The notes: generated from the letters alone by a model not told the origin. DNA of 64,000 nt from Longilinea arvoryzae (GCF_001050235.1 NZ_DF967972.1:1665779-1729778), one strand, 5' to 3'. Positions 35,976 through 44,477 are shown, counted from the stretch's first letter. A program made the numbers and translations.

Positions 35976-37013
35976 ATGTCTTTACATAACGAAATCATGG
36001 AACAGGCGGCTGTTCTGGAAAACCTGGTGAAGAATCAATGGGGTGCGGTGCAGAAGATCGCGGAGGATATCCGGAAACACGATATCGACTACGTTTTTCT
36101 GGCCGCGCGCGGCACATCCGACAATGCCGGGCGGTATGCGCAGTATCTGTGGGGGATTTACAACCAGTTGCCCATTGCGCTGGCCGCGCCCTCCCTGTTC
36201 AGCCTTTATCAGATGCCGCCGCGCCTCAAGAATGCGCTTGTGGTCGGAATTTCACAGTCGGGCATGTCGCCGGATATCGTCAGTGTGCTCAAGGAGGCCA
36301 AACGCCAGGGCTGTCTGAGCGTCGCCATCCTGAACACGCCCGAGTCGCCGATGGGCGAGGCCGTCAGCCACGTTCTCGATATCAGCGCCGGCATCGAAAT
36401 CGCCGTGGCAGCCACAAAAACGTACACTGCCGAGCTGATGGCCATCGCCATGCTTTCGGCTGCCCTGCGCCAGGACGAAGATGCCTATCAGACGCTGAAG
36501 AAAGTGCCCGGCTGGGTGGCTGCCATGCTGGATCAAGACGCCGCCCTGGGTCGGATTGCCGAACGCTACCGTTATATGGACCAGTGCGTGGTGCTGGGGC
36601 GCGGTTTCAACTATTCGACAGCCTTCGAGTGGTCGTTGAAGATGAAGGAACTGTGTTACGTCGCGGCCGAGCCGTATTCTTCGGCTGACTTTTTGCACGG
36701 CCCGGTGGCCGTCGTCAGCCAGGGCTATCCGGTGATGGCGGTGGTTCCGGATGGCAAGGTAGCGGACGGCATACTGGAATTGCTGCGTTCCCTGCGCAAG
36801 GAACGCAACGCCGAATTGTTTGTCTTTTCCAACCGGGCCGACGCGCTCGATCTGGCCCAATCCAGGGTGGCGTTGCCGGCCGATATGCCTGAATGGGTCA
36901 GCCCGATCGTGAGTATCGTGCCAGCCCAGTTGTTCGCCTACCATCTGACCCGCGTCAAAGGGTACGACACGGAGAATCCGCACGGTTTGCACAAGGTGAC
37001 CGAAACCAAATAA
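35976..37013 (+). CDS. Double-SIS glucosamine-6-phosphate deaminase-like protein (NagB-II/GlmS C-domain type)
   Basis: 345 residues with two SIS domains (about 25-165 and 190-335). Sugar-phosphate loops are 'A-R-G-T-S-D-N-A-G' and 'S-Q-S-G-M-S-P-D' in the first. It resembles the isomerase half of GlmS but has no glutaminase domain, as in NagB-II and AgaS deaminases. After NagA the obvious job is GlcN-6-P to fructose-6-P plus ammonia, which completes the salvage route into glycolysis. A strong terminator follows. Final gene of the operon; GAGAGGT precedes the ATG. Confidence 0.85.
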   Translation: MSLHNEIMEQAAVLENLVKNQWGAVQKIAEDIRKHDIDYVFLAARGTSDNAGRYAQYLWGIYNQLPIALAAPSLFSLYQMPPRLKNALVVGISQSGMSPDIVSVLKEAKRQGCLSVAILNTPESPMGEAVSHVLDISAGIEIAVAATKTYTAELMAIAMLSAALRQDEDAYQTLKKVPGWVAAMLDQDAALGRIAERYRYMDQCVVLGRGFNYSTAFEWSLKMKELCYVAAEPYSSADFLHGPVAVVSQGYPVMAVVPDGKVADGILELLRSLRKERNAELFVFSNRADALDLAQSRVALPADMPEWVSPIVSIVPAQLFAYHLTRVKGYDTENPHGLHKVTETK

Positions 37014-37038
37014 CGTCCACGGATTTGCCATCTTCACT

Positions 37039-37073
37039 CGCCCGAAACAGTCCCCTGTTTCGGGCGTTTTTTT
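37039..37073 (+). terminator. Intrinsic terminator of the murein salvage operon
   Basis: Perfect 12-bp stem (CGCCCGAAACAG and its complement, 37039-37050 and 37055-37066), 4-base loop, then seven T residues. Confidence 0.95.
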
Positions 37074-37222
37074 CCCGGGGAGGAAAATTCCTGCCGGCCT
37101 GGGGAATACTGCGGCTTCTATTAAATCTTAATATTTATTAGCAATCCGTTTTTGGCCGCATGTGGTGCGCTAATAATGATATGATTCTGTCTGGAAAAAC
37201 ACTCGACCGGTGAGGAGCATTC

Positions 37223-38434
37223 ATGGAAGCTGGTAAGACCCTGCGCGTCGCAATTGCCTCGGATCAGGCCATCTTTTTACGCGGCCTGGCTTCATTGATC
37301 ATGTCGATGAAGGATGTGATGCTGATCGGCGAGGCGCGCAGCGGCGAAGAAGCCCGCCAGATGTGCCAGCTCCAGGCGCCGGATTTGATTTTATTGGATG
37401 CGAGGAATACCATCGAACCCCTGCGCGAGGTGGCTCGCGGCGTTCGCGCAAGCTGCCCGGATACGAAGATCGTCCTGCTGGTCGATACGCAGGCTGAAAA
37501 TACAGCTGAGGATGAAAACGACCAGGAACTGTATTACTTCTCGCGTGAAGTTTCTGAAGAAGAATTCAGGGCTGCCTTGGCGCACGTGCGCGCCACGCCG
37601 GCTTCCAGCAACGGCGGGCAGGGCGTATTTCGGCATCAGCCGGATGAGGAGGATGATCCGCTTGCGTTTCACCCCGTCCCCCGCACGCAGGAAGTCATTG
37701 TGCACGAGCTGGATATGGCCGCCCGAATCCAGGCCGACATTTTGCCGGAGGAGGCGCCGATCATCCCGGGTTGGGAATTATGCGCCCAACTGCAACCCGC
37801 GCATGAGACTTCCGGCGATTTCTATGACTTCATCCCGCTTGCCAGCCGCAAGTGGGGCCTGGCGGTGGCCGACGTAACCGATAAGGGCATGGGCGCGGCC
37901 TTGTTCATGGCGCTTTCCAGCACTCTGATTCGAAATTACGCCAACCGTTTCCCGACCCTGCCGGCAATGACGATGAGCGCGGTGAGCGAACGGATTCTCT
38001 CGGACACCCGCGGCGATATGTTTGTCACCGCCTTCTTCGGCATTCTGGAGCCGCACACGGGCCGGTTGACCTTCGCCAATGCGGGCCATCCACCCGGCTA
38101 CCTCCTCAGCCGTCAGCGCGGCAAAGTGTCGGTGGAATCGCTGAGCCACACCGGCATGGCGCTGGGCGTCACCGAGACCGCACGTTGGAAACAAAAAACC
38201 GTACGATTCGCGCCCGGGGATTATCTCATCCTCTACACGGATGGCATCACCGAGGCGCAAAACCCGCACGGAGATTTCTTTGGCGATAACCGGTTGATCG
38301 ATACGGCGCTGGCGCAGATCGGGAAATCGCCCCGCGAAATGCAGGCCGCCATTCTGGACGAAGTCAATCGTTTCATGGGCAGCACGCCCCGGCAGGACGA
38401 TATCGCCACGATCATCATCCGCCGAAATGAGTGA
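37223..38434 (+). CDS. Receiver-like domain fused to SpoIIE/PP2C phosphatase (RsbU type)
   Basis: 403 residues. The N-terminal 125 residues have a receiver fold: phospho-acceptor Asp59 in 'L-I-L-L-D-A-R-N' is kept, but the acidic pair near the N-terminus is S-D and the conserved Lys is not evident. A short Gln/Gly/Glu-rich linker leads to a SpoIIE-type phosphatase (about 160-400) with 'H-E-T-S-G-D-F-Y-D-F', 'V-A-D-V-T-D-K-G-M-G-A-A', 'F-A-N-A-G-H-P-P-G-Y' and 'T-D-G-I-T-E-A', the metal-binding aspartates of the family. Such proteins dephosphorylate anti-sigma-factor antagonists in partner-switching. No anti-sigma/antagonist pair is nearby. GAGGAG before ATG. Confidence 0.82.
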   Translation: MEAGKTLRVAIASDQAIFLRGLASLIMSMKDVMLIGEARSGEEARQMCQLQAPDLILLDARNTIEPLREVARGVRASCPDTKIVLLVDTQAENTAEDENDQELYYFSREVSEEEFRAALAHVRATPASSNGGQGVFRHQPDEEDDPLAFHPVPRTQEVIVHELDMAARIQADILPEEAPIIPGWELCAQLQPAHETSGDFYDFIPLASRKWGLAVADVTDKGMGAALFMALSSTLIRNYANRFPTLPAMTMSAVSERILSDTRGDMFVTAFFGILEPHTGRLTFANAGHPPGYLLSRQRGKVSVESLSHTGMALGVTETARWKQKTVRFAPGDYLILYTDGITEAQNPHGDFFGDNRLIDTALAQIGKSPREMQAAILDEVNRFMGSTPRQDDIATIIIRRNE

Positions 38435-38454
38435 GCCCATTCTTCCAGTAAATT

Positions 38455-38486
38455 TCCCCCCGCGCTAATGGCTGTGGGGGATTTTT
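38455..38486 (+). terminator. Probable terminator after the SpoIIE phosphatase gene
   Basis: TCCCCC (38455-38460) pairs with GGGGGA (38476-38481) around a 15-base loop and is followed by five T. The stem is short, but the U-tract is good. Confidence 0.5.
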
Positions 38487-38487
38487 A

Positions 38488-38919
38488 TTATCTGAGCGGC
38501 GGATGATGGTGGTGGAAAACGCCGCCTCTCAGCGCCGGAGCATGAACACTGCGGATTATGTTATCCAACCTCAAGGGCGGCAAGCCGCACAGGCTGCGGG
38601 CGTGGTTGCAACGTTCCAGGTCTTCCGGGCGGATGGTCAATTGGTTGTTGACCATTTGAAAGCCAAATTCACGGCAGGTGCTGGAGCGAAGATTGTATAT
38701 GCTGCACGATACCTGGTCGCCGATGCGACCGCGCAGCGCCACGCAGCGCGGTTTCGGGTGATTGGTCCCGCGCATACAGGCATAGAAGGGTGGAATCGGT
38801 TCGGTCATTTCCGGCGGAACGGTGCCGCCTGTGGAAGGATCGGTTTCAGACCAATAAAAAGAAACGCGAAAGAAAGTGCAACATGCGCCGCACTTCAAGC
38901 ATGGATTGGCAACAGGCAT
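38488..38919 (-). CDS. YkgJ-type cysteine-cluster protein
   Basis: 143 residues if translated from the Met just before 'V-A-N-P-C-L-K-C-G'; a longer start 15 codons upstream exists, and neither has a clear ribosome site. The N-terminal C-x2-C-x2-C-C cluster (about residues 6-13) plus Cys in 'Q-V-S-C-S-I-Y' and 'S-T-C-R-E-F' form the YkgJ zinc/iron-sulfur-like signature. Family members are small metal-binding proteins of unknown activity. Convergent with the phosphatase gene and divergent from the response regulator. Confidence 0.75.
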   Translation of the reverse strand: MPVANPCLKCGACCTFFRVSFYWSETDPSTGGTVPPEMTEPIPPFYACMRGTNHPKPRCVALRGRIGDQVSCSIYNLRSSTCREFGFQMVNNQLTIRPEDLERCNHARSLCGLPPLRLDNIIRSVHAPALRGGVFHHHHPPLR

Positions 38920-39123
38920 GCCCGATATTAGAAACCCGAAGCCTATAAATTGACAAGAGGTCACTTTTTATTTTGTTGGATCGGAACAGGACACCTGGCC
39001 TGTCCAATTGTCCAGTGTCAAATCCAGCCAGGTTGCAGAGGCGGGAAACAAAGGAAATCGGTATGCTGAAAATCGGATCGGGTATTGTGGGTTTGATTGT
39101 TTTTTATGGAAGGAGAGAACATC

Positions 39124-39801
39124 ATGCATACGCAGGCCATTCGGGTAATGATTGTGGATGATCAGGCAGTCGTGCGCAGCGGTTTGAGCACGTTCCTGAC
39201 TGCTTTCGATGATTTGAACCTTGTCGCCGAGGCAGGCAATGGTTATGAAGCGGTTCGCCTGTGTGATGAGAAGAAACCGGATGTGATCATCATGGACCTG
39301 AAGATGCCGGAAATGGACGGCGTGGAAGCGACGCGCGCCATTCGGCTGCGCCATCCGGAGGTTCAGGTGATCGTCCTGACCAGTTTCCCTGAAGAAGGTC
39401 TGGTGCAAAAGGCATTGCAGGCTGGCGCGATCAGTTATCTGTTGAAGAACACTGCTGCCGATGAGCTGGTGGCGGCGGTGCGGGCTGCTTACCATGGCCG
39501 GCCAACCCTTGCTCCCGAGGCGACCCAGGCGCTCATCCATGCGGTGAATCACCCCAGACCGGTGGGGCATGATTTGACTTCGCGTGAACTGGAAGTGTTG
39601 GAGTTGCTGGCGCGCGGTCTTTCGAATCTTGAAATCGCTGACCGCCTGGTGGTGAGTCGATCGACGGTAAAGTTCCACGTCAGCAGTATTCTGGCCAAAC
39701 TGGACGTCTCGACACGCACCGAAGCCGTTTCAGTCGCCATGCAGCACAATCTGGTTCAAGAAAAAGCTGCACCCGTAAGTTATCACCATATGCGCTGGTG
39801 A
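39124..39801 (+). CDS. NarL/LuxR-family response regulator
   Basis: 225 residues from the ATG after GGAAGGAGAG. Receiver domain (about 5-122): acidic pair 'V-D-D' (11-13), phospho-acceptor Asp58 in 'I-I-M-D-L-K-M-P-E-M-D-G', Thr in 'V-L-T-S-F' and Lys in 'Y-L-L-K-N'. LuxR-type helix-turn-helix (about 145-210): 'L-T-S-R-E-L-E-V-L-E-L-L-A-R-G-L-S-N' and 'S-R-S-T-V-K-F-H-V-S'. No partner histidine kinase lies nearby, so it is probably an orphan regulator or served by a distant kinase. A strong terminator follows. Confidence 0.9.
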   Translation: MHTQAIRVMIVDDQAVVRSGLSTFLTAFDDLNLVAEAGNGYEAVRLCDEKKPDVIIMDLKMPEMDGVEATRAIRLRHPEVQVIVLTSFPEEGLVQKALQAGAISYLLKNTAADELVAAVRAAYHGRPTLAPEATQALIHAVNHPRPVGHDLTSRELEVLELLARGLSNLEIADRLVVSRSTVKFHVSSILAKLDVSTRTEAVSVAMQHNLVQEKAAPVSYHHMRW

Positions 39802-39842
39802 GTCTGTCCTGTTGCCGTTAGTCGGCATGCATGCGCTTTCCC

Positions 39843-39872
39843 AAACCGCCAGGCCGTCTGGCGGTTTTTCTT
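39843..39872 (+). terminator. Intrinsic terminator of the response regulator gene
   Basis: 10-bp stem (AAACCGCCAG with its complement), 5-base loop GCCGT, followed by TT-C-TT after the stem's own T residues. Confidence 0.88.
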
Positions 39873-39930
39873 GTCCTGGATCGGTCCGTTTTTGCATATT
39901 TCTTGTAATTCTTGAATATTTGGATTCATG

Positions 39931-39936
39931 TATAAT
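39931..39936 (+). promoter_or_regulatory. -10 element of the diguanylate cyclase gene
   Basis: Exact TATAAT about 84 bases before the ATG at 40020, downstream of the preceding terminator. No convincing -35 hexamer is seen at standard spacing. Confidence 0.4.
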
Positions 39937-39942
39937 CTACTC

Positions 39943-40019
39943 GGTCAGGCTCGAAACGGCTGCAATGAGATGATCTCAAATAGATATTTGGCGACGAAAC
40001 GCAGCCAGAAAACTGGGCT
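39943..40019 (+). promoter_or_regulatory. Structured leader with mutually exclusive helices, candidate riboswitch
   Basis: GGCTGC (39958-39963) can pair with GCAGCC (40001-40006), enclosing smaller hairpins (39966-39978 and 39977-39990). The same 3' strand can instead form AGCCAG (40003-40008) with CTGG(G)CT just before the start codon. The start ATG at 40020 has no ribosome site other than this structured region. The tail 'ACGCAGCC...GGGCTATGG' faintly resembles the 3' half of GEMM-I c-di-GMP aptamers, but the 5' GGCAAACC half is not present. Confidence 0.35.
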
Positions 40020-41576
40020 ATGGTTCTCTTTGTTCTTCCACTGTTTATCTCTGCGATCATCACCGGGGGATTGGCGTGGTATTCTGGATCGTATCATTGT
40101 GTTCCAGGAGTACGTGAGTTTAGACTCAGCCTCCTGATTACCAGCATCTGGTCACTCTTTTACGCATTCGAACTCTTGCTGCCAACCGTCACGACCAAAT
40201 TGGTGGCTTCCAGCCTGGGTTTCACGGCGGTGGCTGCTTTACCGGTTCCCTGGTTGGCCACGGTCATGAAGTTCACCGGCCGTGGAAATCAATTCAAACG
40301 CTACTTCCCGTTCATCCTGATCATCCCTGTATTCACGATCGCAGCAGTCTGGTCCAATCCGCTGCATCACCTGTTTATCCAGCGGGTCAGCCTGGATGTG
40401 AATGATTTGTTCCCGATTATGAAGGAACAGTATGGCCCCTTGTTCTGGGTCCATACGAGCTATACCTATTTTTTATACGTTCTTGCGGCCGGTTTCTTGG
40501 TCCGGCTCCTGGCGCATTCCTCCCGGCGTTACATCGGCCAACCGCTGACCATGCTGATTGGCATGCTCATTCCGTTGGTCTGGAATGTAATGTACGTCAC
40601 GGATATTTTGCCAAACCAGCGTCTGGACCTGACCCCTTACCTTTATAGCATCAGCGGGATCTTCCTGCTGCTCGGCCTGGTCTATGCACGCCTGTTCGAT
40701 ATATTGCCGGTGGCGCGAGATGTGGTGATGGACGCCATTTGCGACGCGGTGATTGTGCTCGATTTTCAAAACCGGGTGGTCGATCTAAATTTCGCCGCCC
40801 GAAAGGTGTTTGGATGGCCGTCGGAGACACAGTTGATTTCGCAGCCTTTCAAGAAGATCTTTGCACCCTGGCCCGCAGTAATGGAATTGCTTGGTTCTCA
40901 AAGACCTCAAAGAACGGAACTGGTTCTGGAAAGGGACCAGGAATTATTCTATTACCAGGCCACCCTTTCGCTTTTGAACGATTCTCAGGGCAATTCTCTG
41001 GGAATGCTCCTGATGTTGCACGATAATACGGACAGCAAACTGATGGAACAGGACCTGCGCCGACTTACGGTCACGGATCCGTTGACCGAATTGGGAAACC
41101 GGCGTAAATTCTTCAACGCATTGGACAGTGAATTTACCCGCGCCAAACGCTATCACCATGTATACAGTCTGGTCATGTTGGATCTCGACAATTACAAATC
41201 CATCAATGACCGTTATACCCACCTGGTGGGCGACGAAGCTTTACGAATGGCCGCGAACGCGATGCGCAGGACGGTTCGGAAGACGGATACCGTCGCGCGG
41301 TATGGCGGGGATGAATTTGTGGCGCTGCTGCCCAATACACAGGAGGAAGGAGCGCTCCAATTGGCCCAGCGGTTACGCGACGCAATTCATGATTGCCAGG
41401 TCTCAGAGAACGAACACCTGACGGCGAGCCTGGGCGTTGCGGTTTACTGGCCGGAGGATCAGGGCAGCGAGGATTTATTGGCGCGGGCTGACCTGGCGCT
41501 GTATCAGGCCAAAGAAGAAATGCTCGGCATCGTGTTGGCGGAAAAACATTCACAGATCATGGACGCAGCCAGATGA
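40020..41576 (+). CDS. Membrane diguanylate cyclase (7TM - PAS - GGDEF)
   Basis: 518 residues. The first 215 residues form about seven membrane helices of the histidine-kinase N-terminal 7TM type. A PAS domain follows (about 235-345: 'A-V-I-V-L-D-F-Q-N-R-V-V-D-L-N'), then a GGDEF domain (about 350-510) with 'D-P-L-T-E-L-G-N-R-R' and the intact 'Y-G-G-D-E-F' catalytic motif. It should make cyclic di-GMP in response to a membrane or PAS signal. No allosteric R-x-x-D site is obvious before GGDEF. No other start codon exists between the upstream stop (39981) and 40020. Overlaps the next gene by ATGA. Confidence 0.88.
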   Translation: MVLFVLPLFISAIITGGLAWYSGSYHCVPGVREFRLSLLITSIWSLFYAFELLLPTVTTKLVASSLGFTAVAALPVPWLATVMKFTGRGNQFKRYFPFILIIPVFTIAAVWSNPLHHLFIQRVSLDVNDLFPIMKEQYGPLFWVHTSYTYFLYVLAAGFLVRLLAHSSRRYIGQPLTMLIGMLIPLVWNVMYVTDILPNQRLDLTPYLYSISGIFLLLGLVYARLFDILPVARDVVMDAICDAVIVLDFQNRVVDLNFAARKVFGWPSETQLISQPFKKIFAPWPAVMELLGSQRPQRTELVLERDQELFYYQATLSLLNDSQGNSLGMLLMLHDNTDSKLMEQDLRRLTVTDPLTELGNRRKFFNALDSEFTRAKRYHHVYSLVMLDLDNYKSINDRYTHLVGDEALRMAANAMRRTVRKTDTVARYGGDEFVALLPNTQEEGALQLAQRLRDAIHDCQVSENEHLTASLGVAVYWPEDQGSEDLLARADLALYQAKEEMLGIVLAEKHSQIMDAAR

Positions 41577-42421
41577 AAATCAGACCCATATCTTTCCATT
41601 TGAATCCCTGGCAATGGGGAATCGCTCTGTTCCTGTGCCTGCTGCTGGTGGTTGGAATGACCTTTGTGCTGCCGTCGGCGATTGATTTTCACAGTTACTT
41701 CCGCCCGGCCGCATTGGCCGTGTTACATGGCCATTCGCCGTATGACACGCCGGGCTTCTTTAATGCGCCGTGGGCAATCTTGCCCATCCTGCCTCTCGCG
41801 CTGCTGCCGGAATCCCTCGGGCGCGCCGTGCTGGCGGTGGCAGCCTTCTTGACTTATGGCTACACCGCTTATCGTTTGGGCGGAAAACCCCTGGCGGTTA
41901 CTTTTTTCCTGCTCTCGCCGACGGTGGTGCATGATCTGTTGAACGGCAATTTGGACTGGCTGACCATGTTGGGTTTTGTTCTCCCGCGGCCGGTCGGTTT
42001 GTTCTTCCTGGCGGTCAAGCCGCAAATTGGCGCGGTGGTGGGGCTTTTCTGGCTGATCGAAGCCTGGCGCGAAGGCGGTTGGAAGCGCGTCGTCCATGAT
42101 TTTTGGCCGTTCGCCAGCGCGCTGGGGCTTTCTTTTATCATTTTCGGAATTTGGCCTCTGCGTTTTCAAGCCAATCTGACCATGTGGTGGAACGCCAGCC
42201 TGTGGCCCATGTCGATACCGGTTGGGCTGGCGTTATTGACGGCCGCGGTGCATAAACGGGATCAGCGCCTGGCGATGGCCGCCGCTCCCTGCCTTTCGCC
42301 GTACTTGCTATTACATTCCTGGGGCGCTGCGCTTCTGGCCATCATCGATCAGGTGCCCGAGACGATTGCCGCTGTGGCAGGATTATGGATTCTGGTGGCA
42401 ATTCGCGCGGCAGGTGGATAG
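41573..42421 (+). CDS. Polytopic membrane protein, possibly GT87-type glycosyltransferase
   Basis: 282 residues with around eight membrane helices. The first loop holds 'S-A-I-D-F-H-S-Y-F-R-P-A' and 'G-H-S-P-Y-D-T-P', a pattern (Asp plus 'G.sPYd') seen in polyprenyl-sugar-dependent GT87 mannosyltransferases. It is shorter than typical GT87 proteins (about 400 residues). Translationally coupled to the diguanylate cyclase gene by ATGA. Function is tentative. Confidence 0.55.
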   Translation: MKIRPISFHLNPWQWGIALFLCLLLVVGMTFVLPSAIDFHSYFRPAALAVLHGHSPYDTPGFFNAPWAILPILPLALLPESLGRAVLAVAAFLTYGYTAYRLGGKPLAVTFFLLSPTVVHDLLNGNLDWLTMLGFVLPRPVGLFFLAVKPQIGAVVGLFWLIEAWREGGWKRVVHDFWPFASALGLSFIIFGIWPLRFQANLTMWWNASLWPMSIPVGLALLTAAVHKRDQRLAMAAAPCLSPYLLLHSWGAALLAIIDQVPETIAAVAGLWILVAIRAAGG

Positions 42422-42696
42422 GCCAGCCTGAAATGATTCACTCGAATAAAAAACTGGTCGAAGGATGGGGCAAAACGGCCCTCAAACCTGCCATAATCAT
42501 TCTGAATTATTCCGTTCGGTTGATTTCATTGCGATAAACGGCGGGGGACGATTATCCGGTCGAAGGGCCGGCGGAAGCATGAAAATCAACGGCTCCAAGT
42601 GATCCGGTGGAAGAAAAACGCGCCCCGGGTTGTTAAAGGAGCGGTTTGGGTTCGATTCGATCCATGCAGAATTGCCAGAAGAGGGGAATTATCGCG

Positions 42697-43182
42697 ATGA
42701 TCACCGATCTGACTGAAGAAAGCCTGAATCACACCTTCCTGCTCGAGGAGGGCGTTTGGAAAGCGGCGGGTGAATACTTTGGCGAAGACAACCAGAAGAT
42801 TCGAGCTCAGGGCTGGATTCGGGTGCACTATCAAGTCGATCATTGGTTCGTTGCCAGAAACCTGACATTGGAAGGCACGCGAAACGCAGAATTAATCAAT
42901 CATTATTACGTTCAGCCCGGTCTTATCTCATTAGGAGGCGCTCTCCTGTGGACCGGCCATGATCCGGTGTTGGGGGAAATGCGCGGCCATTATGGCTTGC
43001 TGAAAGATACGATCCTCTGCCAGTTCTATAGCATCGATGAACGCTATCATGGGAACGAAAGCCTGCTGCAGATCGACGCCCTGCATTACAAGGCGCGTGG
43101 AATGCTGCTGGACGGCTGGCGCAAGAGTTCAGCCTGGTCGTTGGATTTATGCCGCGCTGAGGAGAACGAATGCTGCGAGTAG
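42697..43182 (+). CDS. Conserved-looking protein of unknown function
   Basis: 161 residues using the ATG ten bases after GAGGGG; a start 17 codons earlier is possible. Alternating hydrophobic pattern suggests a beta barrel of lipocalin-like size ('I-R-V-H-Y-Q-V-D-H-W-F-V-A-R-N-L-T', 'Q-F-Y-S-I-D-E-R-Y'). No motif recognised. Overlaps the following GNAT gene by 13 bases, so the two are likely translated together. In the 275 bases upstream I see nothing definable. Confidence 0.55.
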   Translation: MITDLTEESLNHTFLLEEGVWKAAGEYFGEDNQKIRAQGWIRVHYQVDHWFVARNLTLEGTRNAELINHYYVQPGLISLGGALLWTGHDPVLGEMRGHYGLLKDTILCQFYSIDERYHGNESLLQIDALHYKARGMLLDGWRKSSAWSLDLCRAEENECCE

Positions 43183-43694
43183 CTACGTTGGAGGATGCGC
43201 CCGGAATTGCGCGCGTACATGTGGAAAGCTGGAAAACCACTTACGCCGGATTGATGCCGGAAAGCATCCTGGCGAACCTCAGTCTCGAAAAGCGCACCCA
43301 GAATATGGAACGCTTCCTTCGCAGCCAGCCCGAACATGCGGTCACAATTGTGACGGAAGAGGATGGATGCATCGTCGGTTTCGCTCAATGTGGGCTAAAC
43401 CGCGACCTGGAGATGGATCCGGCATTTGCCGGTGAACTGTACGGCATTTACCTGCTGAAAGAATGGCAGCATCAAGGGCTGGGAAAACAGCTTGTTAAAA
43501 CTGCGTCTCGCTTTTTGCTTTCACATGCGTTAAAATCAATGATAGTCTGGGCGCTTGCCAGCAACCAACCCGCTTGCCGGTTCTACGCGGCATTGGGGGG
43601 CAGCAGTATTCGGGAACGCGAAATCGAGATTCAAGGCCAACGGATGTTAGAAACATCCTATGGCTGGAATGACCTGAGGAGGCTTGCATCATAA
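43170..43694 (+). CDS. GNAT-family N-acetyltransferase
   Basis: 174 residues. The full fold is present: 'I-A-R-V-H-V-E-S-W-K-T-T-Y' near the N-terminus, 'I-Y-L-L-K-E-W-Q-H-Q-G-L-G-K-Q-L' as acetyl-CoA pyrophosphate loop (about 94-108) and a C-terminal 'A-C-R-F-Y-A-A-L-G-G' helix. Substrate unknown. Its start overlaps the previous gene and a second, different GNAT gene follows at once. Confidence 0.82.
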   Translation: MLRVATLEDAPGIARVHVESWKTTYAGLMPESILANLSLEKRTQNMERFLRSQPEHAVTIVTEEDGCIVGFAQCGLNRDLEMDPAFAGELYGIYLLKEWQHQGLGKQLVKTASRFLLSHALKSMIVWALASNQPACRFYAALGGSSIREREIEIQGQRMLETSYGWNDLRRLAS

Positions 43695-43695
43695 A

Positions 43696-44175
43696 ATGGA
43701 ATCCCCAGAATTTCAAATTCGATTCATGGAAACGGGCGAAGAAGCTCAGGTTTGCAAGTTGGTCGAGCGTGTTTTTATGCAGGACGATGCTCAGGATTTC
43801 CCGCAGCAGGGCATCAGCGAGTTTTTAGCCTATGCCAATCCGGTCCGGATGGCCGAACGCGTCACTCAGGATTTGAGCTTCGTGCTGGTGGCGGCCGTTG
43901 AGGACGATCTGGTGGGCATGATTGAAATACGCAACTATAACCACATCGCGTTACTGTTTGTAAGCGATGATCACCAGCGGCAGGGTATGGCCTCGCACCT
44001 GATCGAAAAAGCGATCACGATTTGCCGTGAAAAGAACACCGCCCTGCGCCGAATTACCGTTAACGCTTCCCCATCTGCATTGCCGATTTACGCCCACTGG
44101 GGCTTTCACCCCATTGGCGATCAAATCGAAGTCGATGGAATCCCCTTTACCCAGATGGCGTTGGATTTTTCCTGA
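43696..44175 (+). CDS. GNAT-family N-acetyltransferase
   Basis: 159 residues from the ATG; GAGGAGG lies 13 bases upstream, while an in-frame TTG at 43684 would be only one base from it. The acetyl-CoA loop is 'V-S-D-D-H-Q-R-Q-G-M-A-S-H-L' (about 93-106), followed by 'I-T-V-N-A-S-P-S-A-L-P-I-Y-A-H-W-G-F'. Substrate unknown. Only weakly similar to the preceding GNAT, so not a recent duplicate. Confidence 0.8.
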   Translation: MESPEFQIRFMETGEEAQVCKLVERVFMQDDAQDFPQQGISEFLAYANPVRMAERVTQDLSFVLVAAVEDDLVGMIEIRNYNHIALLFVSDDHQRQGMASHLIEKAITICREKNTALRRITVNASPSALPIYAHWGFHPIGDQIEVDGIPFTQMALDFS

Positions 44176-44245
44176 TTCTCCAAAGTGAACCCCGCGGTGA
44201 TTAAGGCCGCGTGGAAAGGCCCGATTGAAGGAAAAGGAGCTGACC

Positions 44246-44455
44246 ATGAAGCTTAGCGCGCGGAATGTATTGAAAGGGACGGTCAAGAAGATTGTTCCCG
44301 GTGCTGTCAATTCCGAAGTCGTCATCGAACTCCCCGGTGGAACCCAGGTTGTTTCCATCATCACCAAAGAATCGGTCGAATCGCTTGGCCTGAAAGTTGG
44401 AAAAGAGGTCTACGCGGTCATCAAAGCTTCCAACGTCATGGTGGCGATCGACTAA
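44246..44455 (+). CDS. Molbindin (Mop/TOBE-domain molybdate-binding protein)
   Basis: 69 residues from the ATG after AAAAGGAG. The sequence 'L-S-A-R-N-V-L-K-G-T-V-K' and 'V-N-S-E-V-V-I-E-L' with 'I-T-K-E-S-V-E-S-L-G-L' and a closing 'V-Y-A-V-I-K-A-S-N-V-M' covers a single TOBE/Mop domain. Such proteins oligomerise to store molybdate or tungstate in the cytoplasm. No molybdate transporter or cofactor genes are near. A strong terminator follows. Confidence 0.88.
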   Translation: MKLSARNVLKGTVKKIVPGAVNSEVVIELPGGTQVVSIITKESVESLGLKVGKEVYAVIKASNVMVAID

Positions 44456-44477
44456 CTGATTTTATTCGTCTTCGACG

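Noticed and set aside
39943..40019. Confident call of a GEMM-I c-di-GMP riboswitch
   Set aside because: Only the 3' part is similar; the conserved 5' half and tetraloop receptor pairing are missing.
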